Below are positions 11,603 through 22,324 of a stretch of 64,000 nucleotides of DNA, piece after piece; within the stretch, counting starts at the first letter, position 1; every line of letters begins with the position of its first letter. Below the pieces are notes generated by a model. The model had not been told where the DNA came from. It did not search any database and saw only the letters and a list, made by a program, of their open reading frames with translations. This DNA is from Tetrapyrgos nigripes (taxonomy: Eukaryota > Basidiomycota > Agaricomycetes > Agaricales > Campanellaceae): assembly GCA_013368315.1 (NCBI GenBank), contig JAACJM010000249.1, positions 1 to 64,000 of the forward strand, in the 5' to 3' direction. Position numbers and translations under genes: made by a program.

Positions 11603-13780
11603 GTTTGCCAAGAGGAGAAACTGGAGCTTGTAAAGCTCTTGGAATGTGTACCGATACCAGTCAAGGAAAGCGTTGAAGAGCCTGCAGCCAAGATCAATGT
11701 TCTTCTTCAGGCATACATTATATCTCAACTCAAGCTTGACAGTAAGTCCTCTGCATTCTATCCATTGTTGTCTACTCACAATTACCTTCAGTTTTGTCTT
11801 GGTAGCAGACATGGTATTTGTCCAACAATCAGCGGGATGGTATATTTCTGTCTTTGTCTTCCAGTATCCTCTGAGCAATGTTCAAAATTTGTCTCAAGTG
11901 AGGTTGAGCTGTGCCAGCAAAAGCGTGTCTTGATCTCTGCAAGATGGTCGAGAAGAGGATGTGGGGCTCCATGACACCTCTCTGCCAGTTCAAAGGTGTG
12001 CCTGTGGAAGTAGTAAGGAAGGCTGAAGGGAAGCAATTTGTAAGTCAGCAAGTTTCTTTTGATCTTTTGCTAGCCTTGGTACCAATACTTTGACTTGAGT
12101 CTGCTGGAAATTGGAGAACTGATTGGTATCCAAAATGCTGGTCGATTGGTTCATGGTCTTGTCCACAGTTTCCCAAAATTACAGTGCGTGTTGTCTTTTT
12201 GGTAGGTTTGACTGCATCTGACATGTGTCTAGGCTTCAAGCCCAAGTTCAGCCCATCACACGTTCCCTCATCAAGATTGATCTCCCTATCATTCCCGACT
12301 TCTGGTGGGATGAGAAGATACATGGTGGAGCAGATACTTTCATTATTCTGGTAGAAGACGTCAACAGGGAGATTATTCTCTTCCACAACAACTTCTTGCT
12401 CCTCCAGCGATATTCACGCTCACTGTCCCCATGTTTGAAGCCATTCCACCTAATTACTACATCTCTGTCATCTCAGACTGTTGGCTACATGCCGAAACTC
12501 GTCTGCCCATCTCTTTAAACATCTCATTCTCCCTGAAAAATTCCCACCTCCTACTCCACTTCTTGACCTTCAGCCTCTCCCACTATCAGCTCTTCACAAC
12601 AAGGAGTTCGAAGCCCTATACTCTTCCACTATCGACACCTTCAACAAGATCCAAACACAAGTCTTCCAGGCTCTGTATACCTTGGTGCACCAACTGGAAG
12701 CAGCAAGACCATCTGTGCCGAGTTTGCTCTGCTAAGGCTGTGGAGCAAACATGAACAACGTTGTGCCATCTGCATTGAGCCTTTCCAAGAGATGGTCAAC
12801 TTGCGTGTCAAGGAATGACAAGACAAGTTTTCCAACTTGCAGGGAGGCAAGGAGATTGTCAGTTTGACTGGTGAGACCAGTGCTGACTTGCAATTACTGG
12901 AGAAGGGCGATGTCATCATTTGCACACCCTCGCAATAGGATGTCATTTCTCGTCAGTGGAGACAAAGGAAAAATGTTCAAAAGATTGGTCTTCTCATTGC
13001 CAACAAGGTCCAGCAAGTGAGATTGGGCCGACCTATGAGGTCATCATATTGCATACACAGTATGTCTCTGCTCAGACAGAGATCAAGACATGTATCATCG
13101 CCTGTGGTGTCTCACTAGCGAATGCTCGGGATCTTGGTGAGTGGATAGGTGCACCCTCACATGCTATCTTCAACTTTGTGTTTTTGAAGGTCATTTATTC
13201 CTCTAATCTTCTTTTCTAGTGCGCAACCCCTCAACATGGATATCCACCTCCAATCGTTCTCTATCCCTCATTTTCCTTCGCTCATGATCGCCATGAGCAC
13301 TTGTTGGATCACCTGTCTGAGATGGTTAAGACTACACTGAACAATTTGGTCAACAGCAAGTATATCGCTATTGGTGTGTGGAGACATCTCTTCTGTGTAC
13401 GTTTCAGGACTAAATCTGTTTCTAGAGGATGAAATGGATGTCAGCACACTCAACCTGGATATGATTGCTGCCTACTACAACATCTTATGTATGTTCTTTT
13501 TTTGTCTACCTCTTTTACTCTGAGCTTACTTTAATGTTACCTACAGACGCCACTGTCAAAATCTACACCCTCTCTCTCAAAGAACATACCAAACTCCATG
13601 GCCTCCTCATCTGCCAAGTTCCCATCTGCTGACATGAAGACATCCTCCTCTGTCGCCTCTACCTGTTAAACTCAAAGTGTCTTCCACCAAATTCGAATCT
13701 CCTCACTTCAAAACCTTCCTCCTCCTCCAAGCTCACTTCTTGCATATTGCTCTCCTGCCATCGCTAAGTACAACACTCAC
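11603..13780 (+). pseudogene. BRR2: Fragment of spliceosomal helicase BRR2 (U5 snRNP200)
   Basis: Translation with short introns gives a long match to the second half of Brr2: [43 protein letters not shown], a Sec63-type segment ending [44 protein letters not shown], then the C-terminal helicase cassette. Its Walker A reads GAPTGSSKT instead of GAPTGSGKT. Later blocks are CTPSQ, EIGPTYEVII, SLANARDLGEWIGAPS, and after a jump of a few hundred residues EDEMDV and LDMIAAYY. There are several stops and shifts (for example after RVKE and CTPSQ), and the N-terminal half is absent. A full Brr2 exceeds 2000 residues and unwinds U4/U6 snRNA. This copy cannot encode one. A functional copy must lie elsewhere. 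Confidence 0.9.
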
Positions 13781-14274
13781 TCTAAAATCACTTGGCTCTT
13801 ACTTCCAACCACTGTCCACTATAGCATCCTCTCCATCTCCTAACTAGGACTACAGCTATGGACTTTCATTCTCAAGCTGGTCAGATGCAATCCACGCAAC
13901 ACTAGGCTCCTGTCTATCATGTTTTCAACAGTCTTCTGGTGACAGTGTCGACAAGGCAGAATCTTTCAACCGATGACCACCAAGGCGCCTCGATACAGGA
14001 CACAGATACAGAAGCAGAGACCGTGTCTCTTCATTCCAATGTTGGGGGCTCACAAACTGCACAATGACATTGTCAGAGGAAGAAGAAACGTGTAAGTGGA
14101 GTGAGATCCATATCCCTTTTTGGATTTGACTGGTGCTATTAGACTGCCTGATAGCGACGAGGAGGATGATAGAATGAATGGTGACGATGGTGCTTCCAGA
14201 CATTGACAACAACATGGTCAATGTCATCAAAGTGGGAAAAGTGACAATGCCACCAGAAATACAAGGTCTTCTTC

Positions 14275-14680
14275 ATGTTCTTTGACTCGAACACGGCTTT
14301 GCTCAACCCAGTGGTTATAGACAATTTAACCCCTGAGCAGCTCGAGGAGTGGGCTCATCTGGCAGAAGCTGAGGCCATAGAAGCTTGTGCTCATGCTGAG
14401 GCTGCTGAAGCAGAGAGGAGAGAGAAGGAGGAGAGGAGGAGAAAGAGAGGGGAAAGGAAGGAATTGAAAGAGATGGCAGAGGCTATGGCTAGGAATGATA
14501 ATGGGACAGGCGAGTTTGAAGGATTCCAAGGAAGTGCAGATGCTCTTCCTCCTGGATACATGCAGCTGCAGCTGGTACCTGGCTTTGTCTACAAATATGA
14601 CGAACATGGTCAGCTCTATCAACTCCCTCCCCAGATGCCTCATCCTTCCAATCCTCAACTTCTTGTACCCATGGATCTAC
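14275..14680 (+). CDS. Hypothetical Glu/Ala-rich coiled-coil ORF
   Basis: Open frame containing a strongly charged helix (AEAAEAERREKEERRRKRG) followed by a Pro/Gln-rich tail (DALPPGYMQLQLVPGF). A coiled coil is likely. I do not recognise a family. It runs straight into the second BRR2-derived segment at 14678, so it may be an exon of another gene joined by rearrangement. The upstream sequence at 13900-14274 has no clear frame. Confidence 0.35.
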
Positions 14681-14905
14681 AACATCTCATGTATGTTCTT
14701 TTTTTGTCTACCTCTTTTTACTCTGAGCTCACTTTAACATTACCTAAAGATGTCACCATTGAAATCTACACCCTCTCTCTCAAAGAACACACCAAACTCC
14801 ATGGCCTCCTTGTCTGCTGAGTTTGAAATCATTCCCATCCGCCAACATGAAGATGTCCTCTGTCAACTCTACAACTGTCTACCTGCCAAATTCGAGTCTC
14901 CTCAC
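14678..14905 (+). pseudogene. BRR2: Second copy of a BRR2 C-terminal segment
   Basis: Repeats 13474-13706 at high identity, including the intron-like TGTATGTTCTTTTTTTGTC and the coding block EIYTLSLKEHTKLHGLL. It continues into EIIPIRQHEDVLCQLY, which in the first copy is damaged. In Brr2 this is the linker between the last WH/Sec63 elements. The direct orientation, about 1.2 kb apart, indicates a local duplication. Confidence 0.85.
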
Positions 14906-16096
14906 TGGTGCATCTATACATACCATACCAATCATGTCCATTTTCATCCATCTACTAATGCCTTCTTATCCTTCTTTGTCTTTCACTTTTCTTGTGTTGT
15001 GTCCGAGTCAACTCCTCTCCTGCAGCAGCCATCCTCCATGACTCAAACCACTAGCTACACCTCCACTTCCACCTCCATCCCAACCCCAGCCCCTCGCAGA
15101 AGGTAGTCCTGGGATGATAAGGCCCAGGTACAACTTGAAGCTCAGCCCCAGAGCCTTCTTGGTGACCTTATGCCCTTTGGCAACATACAACCTACTCGGG
15201 TCCACTGTGGCATTCTGCGCCTCCTATAGACCTAGTACTAGACCTAATGATGATGCTATGGATGGGGTTTTTCCTTTAACTTGTGATCTTATGACCTGTC
15301 ACACATCTTGTGTGGTTCTCGCTCTACCTCTTGTAATAGTAGTACATCCAGCTGTACGCATTAACCTAACCTTCTCAACTAGCTATGATTCCCAGCTGTA
15401 CTCAAGCTCTTAGCTTACCTACATTTGTGAAAGAATGTACTAGTAACTCTTTTGATTGCAACTGAGCCAGACATGAGGATGAGCATTGTAGTCTACAGAA
15501 ATCTAATGTTTTGTTTCTGGGCTGATATGAACTCAAAAGGAAAGAAAATGATTCCTGGAAAGCCTCATTCCTGAGATAATCTTTTGTTCTGCCATGGGCT
15601 GTATACAAGTTGATTCTGGGCTAGCATCAAGATTATTTTGGGCCTTTTGTGCTACTATAGTAAATGCAGGCCTTATAACACCTCATAACTGACTCAAAAC
15701 CATTTTGTCCAGATTATACTCTCAGGCAGGTCTCACTATAAAATTAAATAGTTTCAATGAGGGAATTTTATGTGCTCATTCTAGTTGTCTTGAGTAAGCT
15801 CAATCTTACAGGCCTTTATTTTTAATTGGTTCATTACTGTTACTTCATGATTATTCTGCTATTCTTATTTTGCCTTACAAGGCTTTGAAAATTATTTTCT
15901 GGCCATTATACTGCCTTGTTACCCACTCAAAACAATTGTATGAAGTAATTAAACTACAGAGTAATTTTATGCAGCTTATCAGGAGTTACAAGGCAATGGA
16001 TATAAATTTGCTTCCCTTATAAGTGAGTACAAGTGAGTATTATTCTGCTGTCAAGTTATTTGCCCTGAAAGTTTTCAGCCGTTTTTCTGGCGAATG
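14906..16096. other. AT-rich intergenic stretch; no gene seen
   Basis: No frame with convincing coding character. A few Ser/Thr/Pro-rich short frames occur at 14906-15110, possibly further BRR2-linked debris. From about 15600 the sequence is AT-rich with many stops in all frames. Confidence 0.45.
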
Positions 16097-17034
16097 GTGA
16101 AAAGGCCCTCGGGAACGGGCGTGTTGAGCTGTTAAAGAGCTCAATCAAGTGAGTATGATTGATTAAATGCAAAAGCACCAACCTTGAAACTCTGACTGAA
16201 TTTAACCAACTCTGCTGTTTTTCTCTTAATAAGTGCTTGCCGTTTCAGGTTCAACTTTTGCTTTTCATTATTAACGAAGTCCCTGAAGAAGGCCTGAGCT
16301 TGAAAAGGATCAGGTGGGGGAGGCTGTAGAAAAGTGAGCGCTGATGCTATGTGTGTTGTAAGCGGGTACTCACCTTGGTAGTATTGGCGGTAGTATTGAT
16401 GGTGAAAAGGCCCTCGGGAACAGGCGTGTTGAGCTGTTAAAGAGCTCAATCAAGTGAGTATGATTGATTAAATGCAAAAGCACCAACCTTGAAACTCTGA
16501 CTGAATTTAACCAACTCTGCTGTTTTTCTCTTAATAAGTGCTTGCTGTTTCAGGTTCAACTGTTGCTTTTCATTATTAGGAACAGGCGTGTTGAGCTGTT
16601 AAAGAGCTCAATCAAGTGAGTATGATTGATTAAATGCAAAAGCACCAACCTTGAAACTCTGACTGAATTTAACCAACTCTGCTGTTTTTCTCTTAATAAG
16701 TGCTTGCTGTTTCAGGTTCAACTGTTGCTTTTCATTATTAGGAACAGGCGTGTTGAGCTGTTAAAGAGCTCAATCAAGTGAGTATGATTGATTAAATGCA
16801 AAAGCACCAACCTTGAAACTCTGACTGAATTTAACCAACTCTGCTGTTTTTCTCTTAATAAGTGCTTGCCGTTTCAGGTTCAACTTTTGCTTTTCATTAT
16901 TAACGAAGTCCCTGAAGAAGGCCTGAGCTTGAAAAGGATCAGCTGGGGGAGGCTGTAGAAAAGTGAGCGCTGATGCTATGTGTGCTGTAAGCGGGTACTC
17001 ACCTTGGTAGTATTGGCGGTAGTATTGGCGGTAG
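16097..17034 (-). repeat. Four-copy tandem repeat containing an exon
   Basis: A 162-bp core starting GGAAC(A/G)GGCGTGTTGAGC occurs at 16112, 16417, 16579 and 16741. The first and last copies are long versions (about 305 bp) that also contain an upstream intron and exon. The two middle copies are short. On the minus strand each long copy reads: donor GTGAGTACCC, acceptor TTTTCTACAG, an exon encoding PPPPDPFQAQAFFRDFVNN and KTAELVKFSQSFK, then a possible intron up to CTCTTTAACAG and LNTPVPEGLF. The motif KFSQSFKLNTPVP resembles the region after the LsmAD domain of fungal Pbp1/ataxin-2-like proteins. That is from memory and weak. Copies are nearly identical, so the expansion is recent. Confidence 0.8.
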
Positions 17035-19409
17035 TGGCATAGGTAGAAGGGTTCTGATCAATATCCTGCTCCACTTGCTCACCACAGAGATAACAAATCT
17101 CCCCAAGAAATGGAGTTGAATGAGAGATGACAGCATTTTCTGTGATAGTGGTCGTGAACGTAATTTGTTCCCGCTTATAGCCTGAGCACTGATGGCGCTG
17201 TCCAGGGATAAGTCCCCGAGTCCGGGCTTCTAGTTGACGGAGGGCGAAAGATCCAGTCGGTTTCAACTGTGAAGTATTCAAGTAATCCTGGTAGTGTTGT
17301 GCTACCAATTCGACAGTTGTAGTTTTCTGACGAACAACTTTCCAGGAAAGTTCTCTCCGAGCCTTTGAAGAATGGGCGACCGGAACAGATTCTTCAATAA
17401 ATTGCTCTGACGAATCTGACTCGGAGGAGTCTAAAATCACGGTCTGGTTTTCTGATTCATCCGTAAGGGCAACCCTTTCTTCTTCTACAAGGTACCATTA
17501 TGGAGATTGTCATATGCCATAGCTACGAAGGACTTACGGTAAAGAAGGCGATTGGCCCGCTCAAAAGTCTGAAAAATGCAAATTAGTATGGGTAGAGCTG
17601 TGCTCAGTAGAATCAATAATCACATTTAGACATGACTCGTTAAATATCTCCCAAAGTCTGTCTTCTTCAGCGTCGTCTGGTGGATCGGCAACATCAGTTT
17701 TTGCAGGCGCAAATCCAATCTTCAATTCATTGTCGTCGGTAATATATATTTCCAGACTCTTGGTGGGTGGTCAGAAATACGGCTGGTATGGTGTAAAAGA
17801 GGTCTCACTTTTGCTGACAAAACGTCAAGCGGTATACCTTTGCAGCGAAGATATGCCAGACCAGCCTGTTGAGTTTTCAATATACTGAGCAATTTCTTGT
17901 TAGTAGAAGGATTGGGGAGTGGCTCTACCGAAATTCCGCCAACCTGCCAACAGTATGGATGAGTTCACTATTCAAGAGAAAAGATGTGGAAATTTGCATA
18001 CAATAGTGAATCCAACGCGGATGCTTTGCTTCTGATCTTCCTGTAAGGCAGACGCTATCTTGAGCTCGAAACTCCCACTGCAGGCTAAGCAAATCAAAGG
18101 GAGTGAGAAGGGGATTAGATTTCTGAACCATCGTACAGTTCCAGACGCTTACCATTATCGAAGACGATGAACTGAGTGGAGGATTCAGGTGTCGATATCC
18201 CTTTCACTTTCAAGAAGCAAGGATCCCTTTACAGCTGTCGATGAGACTATTTTCGTGAAAATTAAGTGCCAGAATCGGCGTACATGAGACCATGGCTTAA
18301 ATTGAGAACTTGCTGCAGGTGCTGGGCGACAGATCAACATATCAGTCTGAGAACTCCGTCAAAACCAGAAAAGATGATGCAAACTTGTTTTGCTCGTGAT
18401 CCACAGAATTCTTTGAGCACAACAACGTGATTTTTATGTCTCGCTGAATAGACCTGAAAAGACGAGCCGCGATAAAGATTTTTCATAGTTTGTACATCTT
18501 CGTATGAGATGAATCCGGTCGGGGCGCTCTTGATGTTCTTTCTAGAGCCCAACGCTGGATGGCTCGATCTTATTCTGTCAACCAGTGTCTGCATGGGGAT
18601 CAACTCGTCAATCTGAGCGGGGTACTCACTAAATTAGAATCTTCTTGATGACTGCCAGTCTAGTGGAGGAAAGACTCGCCTGAAAAGTAGCCAATACGTC
18701 TTCCAGCATCCGTTCCAAAACCGCAACTCGACCCGCTACTCCTCTTGAATAGATAGCACGAGAAATCCAACTCCATTGACATTCTTCCTCCACACAACTC
18801 TTGACGTTTTCGAGGCATCTATGAATATGTTGGAGTAAAACCGAAATTCGGAGTGGGTAATAAGCTCGTACTACTCACTGTTCCAAACCATCAACTGTGC
18901 GATCCAGAGGACAAACTCCATCGGAAAAGTGACCATCTACTGTAGCAGTAATACGGATCGCCATTGTTACAAGATTGGTGAGCAATTCCTTGCTCTCCGG
19001 TGCTTCAAGTTGAGCAAGGACTCTCAGAGAGCATCGTAGTATCTTGAGACTTGGTTCTAAAAATGGTGCCGAGGAAATTGACGCTGTGATATCCTTTCAT
19101 CGAGTAAAAGCTTGGTGCGTAGTAGCTAAGAGATGAATATCTGAGACACACCTCTAGGACTTGCATCGAGAGTATAGGCTTGTCTATAATCTCGAACTGT
19201 CGCAGTTCCAGTCATTAGTATAATTTCTGCCACTTGGAGGTCAAGGCAGTGCGCACCTCTTCGTCGTCCAACCCTTCTGCGTCCCCAGCAAGTCCACCTT
19301 GATCTGCATCGTAGCGATAGCTGTTTCCTTCAACCATATTGACATTGATACCGCCGTACACGGTGAAGTGAGAGCTGTTCTGGAAGAAGTTGCGAGCTAT
19401 CCTGGCCAT
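16976..19409 (-). pseudogene. Kinase-like protein of an agaricomycete multigene family
   Basis: Minus-strand multi-exon locus. It begins with MARIARNFFQNSSHFTVYGG (ATG at 19409), a glycine/asparagine-type N-terminus common in agaricomycete STAND/kinase-like families. Helical exons follow (PSLKILRCSLRVLAQLEAPE, CLENVKSCVEEECQWSW), then YRGSSFQVYSARHKNHVVVLK with the Lys of a degenerate kinase N-lobe at 18334-18603, QQAGLAYLRCKGIPLDVLSA, LWEIFNESCLNVI, and a C-terminal part (17440-16976) with QHYQDYLNTSQLKP and EICYLCGEQV. Between about 18180 and 18330 I see stops in the expected frame, so the gene may be damaged or my exon joining incomplete. No catalytic HRD or DFG motif seen. The 3' side runs into the amplified repeat. 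Confidence 0.5.
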
Positions 19410-19544
19410 TTGGCGAATGACTTGAAGACTTTAGGTAGAGTTTTGGAGGCAGAGGATCGTGCTAAGGCTGTGGAAAGACAGGGAATGTTGCAAGGACGTG
19501 TTGTCACATATTTATACTAATAGCCACTGGCATGACTGCGTGCC

Positions 19545-19654
19545 TAGACTCGAACCAGTCACTTCTGCAATGGTTTGATGAAAGCTGTTGGCTTCGCTGA
19601 CACTTTTGATCGACTGTCATCAAAGTGTTACACAGAGCGAGTGGTTCGAGTCTA
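19545..19654. repeat. Imperfect inverted repeat with internal hairpin
   Basis: TAGACTCGAACCA at 19545-19557 is the reverse complement of TGGTTCGAGTCTA at 19642-19654. Between them CACTTTTGAT and ATCAAAGTG form a second hairpin. TGGTTCGAGTCT resembles a tRNA T-arm, but no D-arm or anticodon stem can be built. Function unknown. Around it, 19410-19950 holds no gene I can support. Confidence 0.55.
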
Positions 19655-19950
19655 ATAGCCTGTGCGTACTAGAAGTCAGCTGACAGGGCAAGTTCGACAT
19701 GGATTCTGCGTGGTACATGGAATAGCCCTACAGCCCTAGGCACATAATTTTAGAAGACCGGGTCTAAGGAAAGATGATTTTGTCCTGGCCTGACAACAGT
19801 GCTTTCCCTGATATGGATTATGCATCATACACATATAAAAGAGCGCACTCATCCCAGTACAAGTGTCTGTACTTATGAATGGTAGTACACAATCTTCAAA
19901 AGTTCTCTTCCACTGCACATCACTACTTACCCCCTCTTGGCGCTCTACGT

Positions 19951-21395
19951 CTATTCAGGTCGCACCCTGACCCTCTCCCTAACCCACCTCGCCGTCTCCT
20001 CTCTCGCATTAATCAACGGGTCAAGTGGGTTCAATGACCATGTTGATAGGTTTGGGTCGTTGACTATGTCTACACCTGCGTTTACGGCTCAAGATCCGCG
20101 TAGGACGCCACTGGTAGAAGGATGAGGACGGGAGCGCTCAGCGGAATGGGGTATACATAGATAAAGCGGCTAGAGCGAGGTGTATGTGGTGGGGGTCTGC
20201 AAACAAAGAAAAAAAAGTCAGCGTCGGCATCGTCGAGAAAGATTGATGTAGAAAGAGCATAAAGATGAAAAAGATGAAAAGATGAAGATGAGCAGAAGAC
20301 GAAAAAACCCAAAACCCAAAACCCAAAACCCTCCCCAATGGCAAAAAACATACACATAATCATAATCATAAGAGAAAACAGTAGAACAAAGAGTAAAAAG
20401 TATCAAAAAACCCGCAAGGCGACATACCAGGATTCTCCCCAGGCGCCTTCCCAGACATCCACCCACAAACTCCATCGCCTTCTTTACATCGACAGTGCTC
20501 CAGTCGTCTAACAAGTGGCAGAGGACAAAGGCACAGTAGAGAGTTCGGAGGTCTGTATCTCTACCCTCATCCGTGCCCACATCATCGGCCCCGGTACCCC
20601 CATCGCGCCTTGACGCAGCCGTTGCCGTTGCCATTGACACTGTCTCCCCATCTTCTCCACTCCCAGGCCCTGTCCTAGCCCCAGTCGTTGCCGTTGACGC
20701 TGACGCCTTCGTCCCCTCGGTCCCAGACTGAGACGGCGCAGACGCAGACGTCGACGATGAAAGAGGAATGGTACTAAAACTCCCATCTCCCCTCTCCTCT
20801 ACTCTCTGACAACTCCCAACCAACCTCCCCAACCCCTCCCGGTCCAGTCTCGTAAAATCGTCATGTAGGATAGCAAGTGTAAGGATAACGGTGTAGGCTG
20901 TTATTAGGTGGGGAGTATCGTATGGAGATAAAGGGTCTTTTATCGGATAATGAAGGGAAGGAACAAGAAGGCGAGAAAAGACAGGATCGTTAGCAATGAA
21001 GAAAGCGAGGAAACATAGATACGCACCAAAGCCTCACTTGCGCTCGAATTTGTGTTCATAAATGGACTAGGTCGAAATCCTGCACCGTATGGACCAGCTG
21101 CGAATACAAGTGACTAGCGTCTTGATGCGAGAAACGGTAAGACCATGAATTAGCAACTAAAAGAATGAAGCAAAAAAAAAGAACGCGAAAGAATAGGAAA
21201 AGACGAAAATGAAGGCACACTCACAAACATACTGCTCCCAAATCCACTCTCTCCACCTGAGACCTTGTCTGGAAATGAGGTTCCTATGCAGTAGAATATA
21301 ATGGCGAGTCTTCTGCCGTCATCCTCGTCTCCAGGGTGTTCTGGTTCATATTCCTCAATCTCGTCCAGGGCGTCACTTGTTTGGCATGGCCGGTC
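19951..21395 (-). pseudogene. CDC43: Geranylgeranyltransferase I beta subunit, internally deleted
   Basis: Minus-strand pieces in order: RRLAIIFYCIGT (about 21300), an intron, AGPYGAGFRPSPFM (about 21080), an intron, then KDPLSPYDTPHLITAYTVIL running into LTLAILHDDFTRLDREGLGR. Next comes a long Ser/Ala/Thr/Gly-rich insert, DLRTLYCAFVLCHLLDDWS and VDVKKAMEFVGGC. After an intron-like gap the sequence resumes at HLALAALSMYTP and NPLDPLINAREETARW, ending TAG at 19951-19953. This is the prenyltransferase beta-subunit layout. The enzyme adds geranylgeranyl to Rho-type GTPases. The middle of the alpha-alpha barrel, with the GGTTYCA repeat and the zinc-binding Asp-x-Cys, is missing, and a frame change follows IIFYCIGT. 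I therefore call it a pseudogene. The start is not certain. Confidence 0.75.
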
Positions 21396-21591
21396 TGGGT
21401 GTATTCACGGCAGGGACGCGGCTGGCTACGGTTTATAAGAGTGCTAGCGAGAGAAACGCGTATAGAGACTATTCCCGATACTTTTAAGTAGAGGGTTTGT
21501 AGCGACCATATCTTTTCTACGATTTCATCATGTGATCCGCATCCCACGCCATCTTCAACTACACCTGACCTGGCTTTCTTGTCACTGCCTT

Positions 21592-21800
21592 CACCTTGGG
21601 CGGCAATGCATATTTGGAAAGATCTTTTGGGCAAACATAAATGACGAATTTATGCTCGGTGCCAGAGCTACTCCATATGGCTGTTTGACCTCAAATCGGT
21701 CCCATATGGAGTAGACCTGGGCGAGCAAAAATGGCACTGAAAAATCCGAAATTTAAGTTTGCACAGAGATCTTTGGAAATATGCAATGCCGCCCAAGGTG
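21592..21800. mobile_element. Foldback MITE-like element
   Basis: CACCTTGGGCGGCAATGCAT at 21592 is mirrored by ATGCAATGCCGCCCAAGGTG ending at 21800. The arms stay complementary for about 90 bp with mismatches and meet near the CCATATGG motifs at 21673 and 21709. Flanks give a possible 3-bp duplication CTT. No coding capacity. It lies just upstream of the CDC43 remnant. Confidence 0.7.
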
Positions 21801-22324
21801 CTTAGGACCTCACAGCCTTTTGGCTCTTGTTTTGTCCCTTCAAGTCCTTGTTGAGTCCTCAACTGTTCTCTAGCATCTATAAATGTATCTGTTACCCATC
21901 TGCAGCCTTCACGCATCAATCACGGTTCTCAATGTGAGTGCTCCACCATCCTCTACTCAATAACCTATATTTACTGGGACAATAACCAGGTTTTTATCCG
22001 GCAGGCATTGACATGTCAATCACTTCTACTTAAAACCAGGGGACTATAGGCCCTATGGAGCTCGTTATCGTCAAGTTTTTCCACAAGTTGCCGTATCTAA
22101 AGATGAAACAGGCGTAACTAATGTATATTACGAGGCTGAATGAAATGAGGATGAGTTGTTTACACTGTGTTTTTGCAGGTGGCTATGTCAATTATGTCCC
22201 AATTTCTCCCGACCATCTCTTTCTGCAGCCCTGCTTTCGTCTGGCTCCTTTCTGTTTTAATTCCGACAGCTTACAGGGTCTAATGCATTCCTTTCAATCT
22301 CCTTTATCCCTCTCTCATACTACC
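21801..22324. other. Intergenic, upstream of the secreted-protein gene
   Basis: No gene that I can support. Short overlapping frames on both strands lack domain signals. The 200 bp before ATG 22325 are pyrimidine-rich (CTTTCTGTTTTAATTC, CTCCTTTATCCCTCTCTC), as is common upstream of fungal start codons. Confidence 0.4.

Noticed and set aside
16112..16900. CRISPR-like array
   Set aside because: Direct units of 162 bp without short conserved repeats and unique spacers, and the genome is eukaryotic.
20303..20331. Telomere-like AAAACCC repeats
   Set aside because: Only three to four imperfect units within an apparent intron of the CDC43 remnant. Agaricomycete telomeres are TTAGGG. Most likely simple sequence.
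20218..20500. Membrane protein frame continuing past VGGCLGR
   Set aside because: The hydrophobic stretch is translated intron or deletion-junction sequence of the CDC43 remnant. The prenyltransferase frame resumes after the acceptor near 20202.
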